The notes beneath the pieces were generated by a model. That model did no database searches. It was given only the letters and a program-made list of their open reading frames with translations, and was not told where the DNA came from. From an uncultured Acidobacteriota bacterium (GTDB lineage: Bacteria > Acidobacteriota > Terriglobia > Terriglobales > Acidobacteriaceae): DNA of 64,000 nt. The translations under genes were made by a program, and so were the position numbers. Numbering within the stretch: the stretch's first letter is position 1; every line of letters starts with the position of its first letter. The stretch spans positions 210,991 to 274,990 of the forward strand of contig CAILAC010000012.1 in NCBI GenBank assembly GCA_903832055.1, written 5' to 3'. Positions 54,708 through 62,811 of this stretch are shown here, piece after piece.

Positions 54708-54889
54708 AGGTGCCACCAGCCCGCCGGGAAAATCCAGCCGGCGGGCGTGTGCAGCAGCCGCCATGCCAGTACGGCAGCGGCTACCAGCAGCAGGCCAATC
54801 GCCTGATTGCGCCGGAAGATGCGCTGCTGAGCGTCGCGGCGGGCTCGGCGCGCCTGTTGGATGTCGAGGCTTTCGTAACGATTATCCAC
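54701..54889 (-). CDS. Small single-pass membrane protein upstream of miaA
   Basis: A 62-aa predicted protein: an Arg/Gln-rich cytoplasmic N-terminus (ARRARRDAQQRIFRRNQA) and one transmembrane helix (IGLLLVAAAVLAWRLLH), ending in a Trp-rich tail (GWIFPAGWWHLW). It starts with GTG 54889 and its stop overlaps the miaA start by four bases, which argues it is translated. No family is recognised. Confidence 0.6.
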   Translation of the reverse strand: MDNRYESLDIQQARRARRDAQQRIFRRNQAIGLLLVAAAVLAWRLLHTPAGWIFPAGWWHLW

Positions 54890-55013
54890 CGTAGCTATGC
54901 TATCGCTCTTTGGGAGTTGGCGCCGGTTGAGCGGGAGATCTGAGGTGCGGCGTTTGACTTAGCAAGGCCAGTTTGCTCAGATAGCTCTTTGAGTTGTGGG
55001 AAGTGGGAAAGCG

Positions 55014-56288
55014 ATGAAGGTACTGATTTTTGGTTCGGGTGGGCGGGAGCATGCGCTGGCCTGGGCGATTCAAAAGAGTGAGCGGGTGACAGAAGTGGTG
55101 TGCGCGCCGGGTAATGGCGGCATGGCCGGGATTGGCCGGCTGGTGCCGGTTTCGCTGGGCGATCTGGATGGGCTGGTACAGGTGGCACTGGCCGAGCAGC
55201 CGGACCTGACGGTGGTCGGGCCTGAGCTCCCTCTTTCGCTGGGTCTGGTGGATGCCTTGCAGCAGCGGGGGTTCAAGGTGTTTGGTCCGACCAAGGCGGC
55301 GGCGATGCTGGAGTCGAGCAAGTCGTTTGCGAAGCGCTTTTTGCAGCGGCACCAGATTCCCACCGCGAACTACGCGGTATGCACGACTGCAGAGGAAGTC
55401 GAGAAGGCGATTGAGTTTTTCCACGCGCCGATTGTCGTAAAAGCCGACGGGCTGGCGGCGGGCAAGGGTGTGGTGATCTGCCAGTCGCGGCGGGCAGCGC
55501 TAGAGACGGCGCATGGCCTGCTCTCGGGCAAACTGCTGGGATCAAAAGAGCAGCAGATTGTGATCGAGGAGTTCCTGACCGGGGATGAGGTTAGTTTTCT
55601 TTGCCTGACGGATGGCAAGCATGTGGCCCAGCTGGTGCCGGCGCAGGACCACAAGCGCATTGGCGAAGGCGATACGGGGCCGAACACAGGCGGGATGGGC
55701 GTCTATTCGACGGATTCGATTCTGGAGCCGGAGATGACGGAGTGGATTCTGCACCACATTGCGCGGCCGAGCGTGCGCGGCATGGCGGCGGAAGATACGC
55801 CGTTTGTTGGTGTGCTGTATATCGGGCTGATGATGACGGCGCGCGGGCCGCAGGTGCTGGAGTTCAATGCGCGATTTGGCGACCCTGAGACCCAGGCGAT
55901 TTTGATGCGGCTGGACAGCGACCTGGTTGAAGCGCTGGAGGCGTGCGTCGAGGGGCGGCTTTCCGATACCGAATTTCGCTGGAAGCCGGGGGCAAGTGCC
56001 TGCGTGATTGCGAGCTCGGGCGGCTATCCGGGGAGCTACCAGACGGGCTTTGAGATTACCGGGCTGGAGGCCGCCGAGGAAGTTCCCGGCGTGAAGGTCT
56101 TCCACTCGGGAACCTCGCTCAACGGCGGCAGAGTGCTGACCAGCGGTGGGCGCGTACTTGGGGTGACTGCGGCTGCTGCAACTTTGCCCGATGCGCTGAA
56201 GCTGGCCTATACAGCGATGGAAAAGATTCACTTTGAGGGGATGTATTTCAGGCATGATATTGGGCACCGGGCGCTGAAGAAGGGGTAA
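55014..56288 (+). CDS. purD: Phosphoribosylamine--glycine ligase
   Basis: A 424-aa ATP-grasp enzyme of purine synthesis joining phosphoribosylamine to glycine. MKVLIFGSGGREHALAW starts the N-domain. ESSKSFAKRFLQRHQIPTANY, PIVVKADGLAAGKGVVI, IEEFLTGDEVSFLCLTDG, GDTGPNTGGMGVYS and FNARFGDPETQAILMRL follow in standard order. The start ATG 55014 lies after GGGAA; an upstream in-frame ATG adds six non-family residues. Confidence 0.97.
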   Translation: MKVLIFGSGGREHALAWAIQKSERVTEVVCAPGNGGMAGIGRLVPVSLGDLDGLVQVALAEQPDLTVVGPELPLSLGLVDALQQRGFKVFGPTKAAAMLESSKSFAKRFLQRHQIPTANYAVCTTAEEVEKAIEFFHAPIVVKADGLAAGKGVVICQSRRAALETAHGLLSGKLLGSKEQQIVIEEFLTGDEVSFLCLTDGKHVAQLVPAQDHKRIGEGDTGPNTGGMGVYSTDSILEPEMTEWILHHIARPSVRGMAAEDTPFVGVLYIGLMMTARGPQVLEFNARFGDPETQAILMRLDSDLVEALEACVEGRLSDTEFRWKPGASACVIASSGGYPGSYQTGFEITGLEAAEEVPGVKVFHSGTSLNGGRVLTSGGRVLGVTAAAATLPDALKLAYTAMEKIHFEGMYFRHDIGHRALKKG

Positions 56289-56301
56289 AGTCCTTCGAAG
56301 C

Positions 56302-56332
56302 AAAAGGCCTTCCCTGTCGGGAAGGCCTTTTT
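56302..56332 (+). terminator. Intrinsic terminator of purD
   Basis: AAAAGGCCTTCCC and GGGAAGGCCTTTT form a 13-bp stem with loop TGTC and a T-tract, 14 bases after the stop. A-tract on the other side lets it also end the convergent gene. Confidence 0.9.
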
Positions 56333-56354
56333 GTTGGCGCTGTTGGGCAGATGG

Positions 56355-57287
56355 TTACATGTTGGCGTGGCCAGAGCGCATCTCTTCGTTGAAAGTGGGC
56401 TTGGTGATTTCGAGGGCGTTGAGCATGCGTTCGCGGAACTGGTCGGCGCGTGCGAGCAGCAGCGGGGTGGGCGCGGCGTATTCGCCGTTCAAGGTGAGTA
56501 GCCCTTCGCCAGCCTCGTCGGCGGCCATGCGGAGCAAGTCGGCCTCGGTGGTGTTGAGGTACTGAGCGTCGCGCGGATCGGCGATCCAGACGGGCTGGTT
56601 ATTGCCGAGAACGCCGGAGAGCCAGTAGGTCTTGAGCAGCAGGTATTCGAGGCGCGCGGCGTCCGTGGTTTCAGTGAAGAAGAACTTCTTTTGCCAGCGG
56701 CTGTAGTAGCGCGTGGTGACCGGGACGGGCTGGCGGTTGCCAGATTTGACGAGTTCAAGCTGGCCCTGGTCGAGGGTCTTGCGGACGGCGTTGTACAGAA
56801 ATGTCTCAGCGTAGGGCTGCTCAGGAGCAGGGACAATTTCGGCGAAGGTGACGGTCATGGCAGCGGCTACTTTGGCGTGGAGCGGGGAGCCCGTTCCATC
56901 TTCAAGATGGATTTCGCCGTGGACGAGATAGGTATCAGCGCCAGAGGTCGAGGTGTGGAAGGGCCAGCGGAAGTTCTTGTACGACACGGGCAGCCCTTCG
57001 AGGGTGACATAGGCGTCGGGGCGCGGGTTGCGGAGGCGCTTCGTCTCTTCGGCGAGGTGCTGCGTCATCGCCGGGAGCAGGTCGGGCTTGTTGAAGTCAA
57101 AGTGTTCGCTGAGCTCGAGCCTGAGGGTGCGCGCTGTTGCATCGCTGGCTGTGGGGGCGAGCTCAAAGATGGCAGTCGGGTGACCGTGAAAGTCCTTGCC
57201 TTCGGTGGTCGAGACGAGCTTGAGGCCGGCCTGGGCGGCGGCGGTCTGCATGGAGTCGGTGAGGGCGGTCTTGAGTACTGCGGTCAT
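56355..57287 (-). CDS. Conserved hypothetical protein (310 aa)
   Basis: Not recognised. It is a soluble protein with no signal peptide or membrane helix. It is rich in charged and aromatic residues, with strand-like stretches (~45-60 and ~90-140: LPVSYKNFRWPFHTSTSGADTYLVHGEIHLEDG-type) and helical ends. A low-homology segment reads TTRYYSRWQKKFFFTETTD. It has no neighbours in an operon. Function unknown; similar lengths and N-termini seem to recur in acidobacteria, but I cannot name a family. Confidence 0.7.
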   Translation of the reverse strand: MTAVLKTALTDSMQTAAAQAGLKLVSTTEGKDFHGHPTAIFELAPTASDATARTLRLELSEHFDFNKPDLLPAMTQHLAEETKRLRNPRPDAYVTLEGLPVSYKNFRWPFHTSTSGADTYLVHGEIHLEDGTGSPLHAKVAAAMTVTFAEIVPAPEQPYAETFLYNAVRKTLDQGQLELVKSGNRQPVPVTTRYYSRWQKKFFFTETTDAARLEYLLLKTYWLSGVLGNNQPVWIADPRDAQYLNTTEADLLRMAADEAGEGLLTLNGEYAAPTPLLLARADQFRERMLNALEITKPTFNEEMRSGHANM

Positions 57288-57390
57288 TTTTAAGGGTCCT
57301 GTGGGGACGGAAGTCCGGGGGTCCAGCTACAGGAACATTTTAGCTGGCGGACGGCGCATCGAGTGAGCTGCACGGGCCTGCAATCGCAAA

Positions 57391-58455
57391 TCAGCGCGGG
57401 GCACTCGCACCGGCGGCGAGCTTTCGAACTACTTCTGCTGCGGGAAGCTCGGCACAGCCGCTGGCGTTCTGACCGCACCAGAGGGGAGAGAAGCCGCCGT
57501 CGCCGAGACTCTCTGCTTTGGTACGCAGGGGTCCAAGTGCTGCTCCAGCGAGGGGAAAGGCAGGGACGGCTGCGCTGATGGGGCCCCGTTCCTTCATGAT
57601 GCGATTCACAATGCCACGCGCCGGTCTGCCAGTGAAAAGGTTGGTGATAGCGGTGTGACGGGCGGCCTCGCTCTTGAGTGCTGAGCGATGGATGGGGGTT
57701 GTAAAGACTTCAGAGCAAAGAAGAAAGGCAGTTCCAATCTGGACTGCTGAGGCTCCCAGAGCGAGGGCGGCGGCTACGCCTCTTGCATTGGCGATGCCTC
57801 CGGCGGCGATGACCGGAACTCTGACAGCGCGCACTATCTGAGGCAACAGGGCAAAGGTGCCCATCTGGGAAGTCAGGTCAAGAAGATCGTTGGACAGAAA
57901 AATACCACGATGCCCACCAGCTTCGAGGCCCTGGGCAATAATCGCGTCTGCTCCGTGCTTTTCAAGCCAGATGGCTTCTTCAACGGTGGTTGCAGTCGAC
58001 AGTACGAGGGAACCCATGGCCTTGACGCGAGCCACCAGGTCGGTTGAAGGCAATCCGAAGTGAAAGCTGACGACGGCGGGCCTGAACTCCTGCAGAAGAT
58101 CTGCCGCCTCGCGGCTAAAGGGGGCGCGGGTTGAACCGGAAGGTGGATATTGAGGCTGAGGGATGGCAAATTCGTCGTAATAGGGTGCGAGGAGGTCTCT
58201 CCAGGCGGCTTCACGCTGAGCGTCGGGCTCGGGCGGGGTGTGGCAGAAGAAGTTCAGGTTGACTGGCTTGTCAGTGCCCGCGCGGAGCGAAGTAAGCTCA
58301 GAGTGCAACTCGGCAGGCGAGAGCATGGCGCAGGGCAGAGAGCCGAGACCACCAGCGTTTGAAACGGCGATGGCAAGGGCGCTTCGTTGGACGCCAGCCA
58401 TGGGGGACTGGATGATGGGGTGTTTGATTCCCAGAAACTTCTTCAGCGCTTTCAT
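57391..58455 (-). CDS. Nitronate monooxygenase family protein
   Basis: A 354-aa FMN-dependent TIM-barrel enzyme. KHPIIQSPMAGVQRSALAIAVSNAGGLGSLP begins the family pattern, followed by VNLNFFCHTPP, VSFHFGLP, ADAIIAQGLEAGGHRGIF (Gly-His motif near the FMN phosphate) and VPVIAAGGIANARGVAAALALGASAVQIGTAFL. It oxidises nitronates such as propionate-3-nitronate, or may act as an enoyl-type reductase as related proteins do. It is monocistronic. Confidence 0.9.
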   Translation of the reverse strand: MKALKKFLGIKHPIIQSPMAGVQRSALAIAVSNAGGLGSLPCAMLSPAELHSELTSLRAGTDKPVNLNFFCHTPPEPDAQREAAWRDLLAPYYDEFAIPQPQYPPSGSTRAPFSREAADLLQEFRPAVVSFHFGLPSTDLVARVKAMGSLVLSTATTVEEAIWLEKHGADAIIAQGLEAGGHRGIFLSNDLLDLTSQMGTFALLPQIVRAVRVPVIAAGGIANARGVAAALALGASAVQIGTAFLLCSEVFTTPIHRSALKSEAARHTAITNLFTGRPARGIVNRIMKERGPISAAVPAFPLAGAALGPLRTKAESLGDGGFSPLWCGQNASGCAELPAAEVVRKLAAGASAPR

Positions 58456-58589
58456 TGGAAAATACCTATTGATTTAATTGGAATCAAGTATGCGCCGAAT
58501 TTGTCATTTTGGGGGAGAGTTAATCTGCGGAAATGTTGACTCTCCGCGAGAAAAGACCGGAAAAGGAAAAGATGAACAAATTCCAGACA

Positions 58590-58623
58590 AAGCCCCGGAT
58601 CTCATAGGGGAGACCCGGGGCTT
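58590..58623 (-). terminator. Terminator hairpin after the PIN-TRAM gene
   Basis: AAGCCCCGGATCTC and GAGACCCGGGGCTT pair with a single mismatch around ATAGGG. It lies 28 bases past the stop of the PIN-TRAM gene. On the reverse strand it is followed by TTGTCTGG, with no long T-run. Confidence 0.65.
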
Positions 58624-58650
58624 GAGATTTGCAGAGCGCGATCGACCGGT

Positions 58651-59700
58651 TTAGTGAGCGAACTCAACCGCAGTGGGGCGGTTGCTGTCGGAGCGGCCGT
58701 TTTCGGGCTTCTGACCCGCTTCGTCGAGGCGGCCAAAGATCATTTTGCCGCTGGCCGTCTGGAGGACGCTGGTGACGGTGATTTCGACGGAGCGGCCGAT
58801 GACGCGGCGGGCGTGGTCAACGACGACCATCGTACCGTCATCGAGGTAGCCGACACCCTGGTTGAACTCCTTGCCCTCTTTGAGGATGAGGATGTTCATC
58901 TTTTCGCCGGGCAGAACGACGGGCTTGAGGGCGTTGGCGAGGTCGTTGATGTTGAGTACGTCGACGCGGTGCAGGTGGGCGACCTTGTTGAGGTTGAAGT
59001 CGTTGGTGACGATCTTGGCTTCCCACTTCTTGGCCAGCTCGATGAGCTTCAGGTCAACTTCCTTGATCGATGGAAAGTCGTCGGGGACGATCTGGATCTG
59101 GAGATTCTGATTGGACTGCATGCGCTGGAGCATGTCGAGGCCGCGGCGGCCACGCTGACGCTTGGAGCTGTCAGTCGAGTCGGCGACAACCTGAAGCTCG
59201 CGCAGGACAAACTCGGGGATGACGTAGATGCCGTCCATGAAGCCGGTATCGGCGACGTCGGCGATGCGGCCGTCAATGATGACGGAGGTGTCGAGAACCT
59301 TGAAGCTCTTTTTAGACACCTTTTCGCCGGAAAAGATGGTGCCGAGGGCGGCGGGGTTGAGCAAGTCACCCTTGCTTGTCCCGACGAGCAGGCCGACGTA
59401 GGTCATGAGCAGCAGGACAAAAACCTGGATGGCAGCCGACGTGGAGCCGCTGGGCAAAGCGCTGCGCAGGACGACACAGAAGAGCGAGGCACCGAAGATG
59501 CCAAGGACGCTGCCGGCAACCGCGCCGATAAGGCGGCGTAGATTGAGGGCGCGAACCCGGAATTCAAAAACGATGACTGCGCTTGAGGCGAGAGCCCCAA
59601 GACCAGCCGCGAGAGGACCCGAAACTCCGAAGGGTTGAAGAAAATAACAAACAGTGGCGATCAGGCCAACGAAGAGAACACGCAACAAAATGAGATCCAT
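58651..59700 (-). CDS. Membrane PIN-TRAM domain protein (YacL-like)
   Basis: A 349-aa protein with about four N-terminal transmembrane helices (~1-115), a PIN nuclease-like domain (~130-255; VLDTSVIIDGRIADVADTGFM, then FVLRELQVVADS, KRQRGRRGLDML, and IVTNDFNLNKVA) and a C-terminal TRAM domain (~275-335; NQGVGYLDDGTMVVVDHARRVIG). The PIN acidic residues (DxS, E, D, D) are present, so RNase activity is possible. The family is the YacL/PilT-N type. ATG 59700 begins the first helix. Confidence 0.92.
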   Translation of the reverse strand: MDLILLRVLFVGLIATVCYFLQPFGVSGPLAAGLGALASSAVIVFEFRVRALNLRRLIGAVAGSVLGIFGASLFCVVLRSALPSGSTSAAIQVFVLLLMTYVGLLVGTSKGDLLNPAALGTIFSGEKVSKKSFKVLDTSVIIDGRIADVADTGFMDGIYVIPEFVLRELQVVADSTDSSKRQRGRRGLDMLQRMQSNQNLQIQIVPDDFPSIKEVDLKLIELAKKWEAKIVTNDFNLNKVAHLHRVDVLNINDLANALKPVVLPGEKMNILILKEGKEFNQGVGYLDDGTMVVVDHARRVIGRSVEITVTSVLQTASGKMIFGRLDEAGQKPENGRSDSNRPTAVEFAH

Positions 59701-59954
59701 GAAACACGGCTCCTGCCAGAGAAAGGGAATGAACTCAGGCAATTACAAAGTGGGAGTATGCAGAGCGCACGATAGAGTCGTCAAGCGGGGAAGCGGTAAA
59801 TTGCAAAAATATAAAGGCTTAGGTACCAAAAGGGTGGGGAGGTAGCGAGCGTCTGACCGTAGGCAGGGTTCGTCGCAGGTGCGAAAAGTCTAGACGTTCT
59901 GTGGCAGATGGGGGCTGACGGGATAGGATTTGTAGCGAAGGTGAGGATGATTCG

Positions 59955-60419
59955 ATGATCGAGACTCCGCAAATTGTAAAGACGGTTGCCCAGCACTACG
60001 CTTACCTGCACCTGACCGTGCCGCGCGAAGAGATTCAGCGGGTGATGGGTCCGAGCATCCAGGAAGTGTATGCGGCCCTTGGCAGCCGGGGAGTGAAGCC
60101 GGATGGGCCGTGGTTTACGCACCACCTGAAGAGGCCGGATGCGGAGTTCGACTTTGAGGTTTGCGTGCCGGTCGCAGAGGCGATTACGCCCACCGGGCGG
60201 GTGAAGCCCGGGGTGTGGCCCGCGATGCGGCTGGCTCGGACGGTACATCACGGCGGATACGAAGGACTGGGCGCGGCATGGGGCGAGTTTGTGAGCTGGA
60301 TCGGCGCACAAGGGCTGCCCGAAGCGCAGGATCTCTGGGAACGGTATCTCGTAGGGCCGGAAGCCTCGTCAAATCCTGCGGACTGGCGGACAGAACTGAA
60401 CCGGCCGCTTTCGGACTAG
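59955..60419 (+). CDS. GyrI-like small-molecule-binding protein
   Basis: A 154-aa protein matching the GyrI-like/AraC effector-binding domain (SOUL-like two-repeat fold). It opens YAYLHLTVPREEIQRVMGPSIQEVYAALGS, followed by PDAEFDFEVCVPVAE and a HHGGYEGLGAAWGEFVSWIGAQG helix. Such domains bind drugs or other small ligands, often as a stand-alone form. GAGGATG lies before the ATG. Confidence 0.85.
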   Translation: MIETPQIVKTVAQHYAYLHLTVPREEIQRVMGPSIQEVYAALGSRGVKPDGPWFTHHLKRPDAEFDFEVCVPVAEAITPTGRVKPGVWPAMRLARTVHHGGYEGLGAAWGEFVSWIGAQGLPEAQDLWERYLVGPEASSNPADWRTELNRPLSD

Positions 60420-60466
60420 ATGAGGACTATTTCTGATATAAGGGTCCAGTCTCTACGAGGGCCATT

Positions 60467-62731
60467 ATGACAAGATTCAGGCTTCTTTCCGCGCTTCTCG
60501 CTCTTCCCTTCACCGCTTCGCTGGCTGCCGTGGCCCAGGCGCCAGCCGCGCCGTATCCGTTTCAAAACCCTTCATTGGGAATGGAAGAGCGGATCGACAA
60601 TGCACTCAAGCTGATGACGCTGGACGAGAAGATCAACAGCCTGGATAACGCCGGGGTGGTTGCGCCACGGCTCGGGATTCCGGGAACTCCGATTGGCGAA
60701 GCGTTGAGCGGAGTGGCGCTGGGCGGACCGATTTTCGGCATGCTGTCGGTGGTGCCGGGGCCCAAGCCTGCTGAGCCGGTGAAGGCGACGTCGACGACGC
60801 AGTTTCCGCAGGGCGTGGGGCTGGGGCGCACCTGGGATAAGGCGCTGATGCACCGGGCGGGAGCAGTAATCGGCTCTGAAGCGCGCTACATCCACGAAAA
60901 CAAGCTGAATCCAAAGTCGTTTCTGGTGCTGCTGACGCCCAATGCCGACCTGGCGCGTGACCCGCGCTGGGGCCGCGACCAGGAGAGCTATGGCGAGGAC
61001 GCCTACTTCAATGGAGCGATGGCTGCGCCGTTTATCCAGGGAATTCAAGGCGATGACCCCAAATACTGGCAGGCTGCCTCGCTGGTGAAGCACTTTCTGG
61101 CCAACAGCAACGAAAACAACCGTTACGGCACCTCGGCGGACTTTGATACGCGGCTGCTGATGGAGTACTACTCGGTGCCGTTTCGCGAGGCGTTTGTCCA
61201 CGGCGGAGCGCGGTCCTTCATGGCCTCGTACAACGCGTGGAACCATGTGCCGCTGACGGTGAACCCGATTTTGAAGGAGTTGGCTCAAAAGGAATGGGGC
61301 GTTGACGGCATTATTTCCACCGATGCAGGCTCCTTGCAGAACATGGTGCTGGCGCACAAGGCATATCCGGACTTGCCGCATTCGGTGGCGGCGGCGGTGA
61401 AGGCGGGCGTAGGGATGTTCCTGACTGTGGGTGAAGATTGGCGGTCGGCGGTGAAGGCGGCGCTCGAATCGAAGCTGCTGACCGAGCAGGACATCGACAA
61501 TTCCCTGCGCGGCGGTCTGCGGGTGGAGCTGCGGCTGGGCCTGCTGGACCCGGCGGACGCGGTGCCTTTTGCGAAGATGAAGGGCCAGCCGAACCCGGTT
61601 GATTCGGCTGAACACCGGGCCGTGGCCTTGCAGGTGGCGCGGGAGTCGGTGGTGCTGCTGAAGAACGAAAAGGGATTTTTGCCGCTTGAGCTTGCCGGCA
61701 AAGACAAGGCTCTCAAGTCGATTGCGGTGATTGGGCCGCGGGCCGATGCGGTGCTGCCGGATTTCTATGGCGGGCAGCCGCCGTACTCGGTTTCGGTGCT
61801 GGAGGGAATTCGCAAGGCGGTTGGGCCAGCCGTGGCGGTCAGCTTTGCAGCTGACAATACCGACGGCCGGGCGGAAAAGCTGGCCAAGGCGGCCGATGTG
61901 GCAGTGGTTGTGGTGGGGAACCATCCGACGTGCGGGCGCACTCCGCTTGAGGCGCTCAAGAGCCTGATGGTGAGTGTTGGTCCGGCAGCGGCCTGTGCGG
62001 TGGCGGGCGAAGGAATGGAGAGCAGCGACCGACAGTCCCTGAATCTGGGCCAGGAAGATCTCATCAAGCAGGTGTACGCGGCCAATCCCAGGACGGTGGT
62101 GGTGCTGGTAGCCAGTGCGCCGTATGCCATCAACTGGACCGAGGAGCATGTGCCGGCGATATTGCACACCTCACACAACGGGCAGGACGAGGGCACCGCG
62201 ATTGCCGATGTGCTCTTCGGGAACTACAACCCGGCGGGCCGACTCGTGCAGACCTGGGTGAAGTCTGAGGCGCAACTGCCGCCAATGCTGGACTACAACC
62301 TGCGTCATGGGCGGACCTACATGTACATGAAGGAGAAGCCGCTGTATCCGTTTGGATATGGGCTGAGCTATACGAGCTTCAAGTATGCGGGTTTGAAGAT
62401 GAACGCAGCGACGATGGGCAAGGATGGGGCGGTCTCAGTCACAGTGGATGTGACAAACACCGGCGCACGCGATGGCGATGAAGTGGTGCAACTTTACGTG
62501 AAGCATCTGGGCAGCAAGGTTGAGCGGCCGCTGAAGGAATTGAAAGGCTTTGAGCGGATTTTCCTGGGCAAAGGACAATCGGCTACGGTCGGCTTCACGG
62601 TGAAGGCGAGCGATCTGGCCTATTGGGATGAGGCCGGGAAGGGCTGGGCTGTGGAGGCGGAACCGGTGGAGATCGAGTTGGGTGGGTCTTCGGCGGAAGT
62701 GCTGGCAAAGGGGACCGTGCGGGTGGAGTAG
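60467..62731 (+). CDS. Secreted GH3 beta-glucosidase/beta-xylosidase
   Basis: A 754-aa exported family-3 glycosidase. The signal peptide ends ...AAVAQAPA. The (alpha/beta)8 domain has LTPNADLARDPRWGRDQESYGEDAYF, ASLVKHFLANSNENNRYG, RSFMASYNAWNHVP, and a nucleophile region VDGIISTDAGSLQNMV where Asp is in TDAG in place of the common SDW. The second domain has VVLLKNEKGFLPL and the FnIII-like C-terminus DEVVQLYVKHL...LKGFERIFL. TDAG-type motifs occur in xylosidase-like members. It fits hemicellulose or cello-oligosaccharide release in the periplasm. Confidence 0.92.
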   Translation: MTRFRLLSALLALPFTASLAAVAQAPAAPYPFQNPSLGMEERIDNALKLMTLDEKINSLDNAGVVAPRLGIPGTPIGEALSGVALGGPIFGMLSVVPGPKPAEPVKATSTTQFPQGVGLGRTWDKALMHRAGAVIGSEARYIHENKLNPKSFLVLLTPNADLARDPRWGRDQESYGEDAYFNGAMAAPFIQGIQGDDPKYWQAASLVKHFLANSNENNRYGTSADFDTRLLMEYYSVPFREAFVHGGARSFMASYNAWNHVPLTVNPILKELAQKEWGVDGIISTDAGSLQNMVLAHKAYPDLPHSVAAAVKAGVGMFLTVGEDWRSAVKAALESKLLTEQDIDNSLRGGLRVELRLGLLDPADAVPFAKMKGQPNPVDSAEHRAVALQVARESVVLLKNEKGFLPLELAGKDKALKSIAVIGPRADAVLPDFYGGQPPYSVSVLEGIRKAVGPAVAVSFAADNTDGRAEKLAKAADVAVVVVGNHPTCGRTPLEALKSLMVSVGPAAACAVAGEGMESSDRQSLNLGQEDLIKQVYAANPRTVVVLVASAPYAINWTEEHVPAILHTSHNGQDEGTAIADVLFGNYNPAGRLVQTWVKSEAQLPPMLDYNLRHGRTYMYMKEKPLYPFGYGLSYTSFKYAGLKMNAATMGKDGAVSVTVDVTNTGARDGDEVVQLYVKHLGSKVERPLKELKGFERIFLGKGQSATVGFTVKASDLAYWDEAGKGWAVEAEPVEIELGGSSAEVLAKGTVRVE

Positions 62732-62749
62732 CTTCTGGGGATTTGTAAT

Positions 62750-62793
62750 CCCACCCTTGCCGCGATGGAGCTGCGGTAAGGATGGGGCACCCG
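62750..62793. repeat. Dispersed hairpin repeat copy, putative terminator
   Basis: CCCACCCTTGCCGC and GCGGTAAGGATGGG pair with mismatches around GATGGAGCT, then GGCACCCG. It lies between the convergent GH3 and MoeB-like genes. The same pattern, less perfect, is at ~25949-25988. Confidence 0.6.
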
Positions 62794-62811
62794 AAAAATT
62801 GCTGAAACTGA

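Noticed and set aside
59654-59845. 63-aa basic frame on the forward strand
   Set aside because: Overlaps the start of the PIN-TRAM gene in antisense. The Lys/Arg-rich product resembles a ribosomal protein superficially but has no matching motif.
60572-62167. 531-codon open frame on the reverse strand
   Set aside because: It lies wholly antisense to the GH3 gene, whose motifs are clear. The frame is long because of the GC-rich third positions of the real gene.
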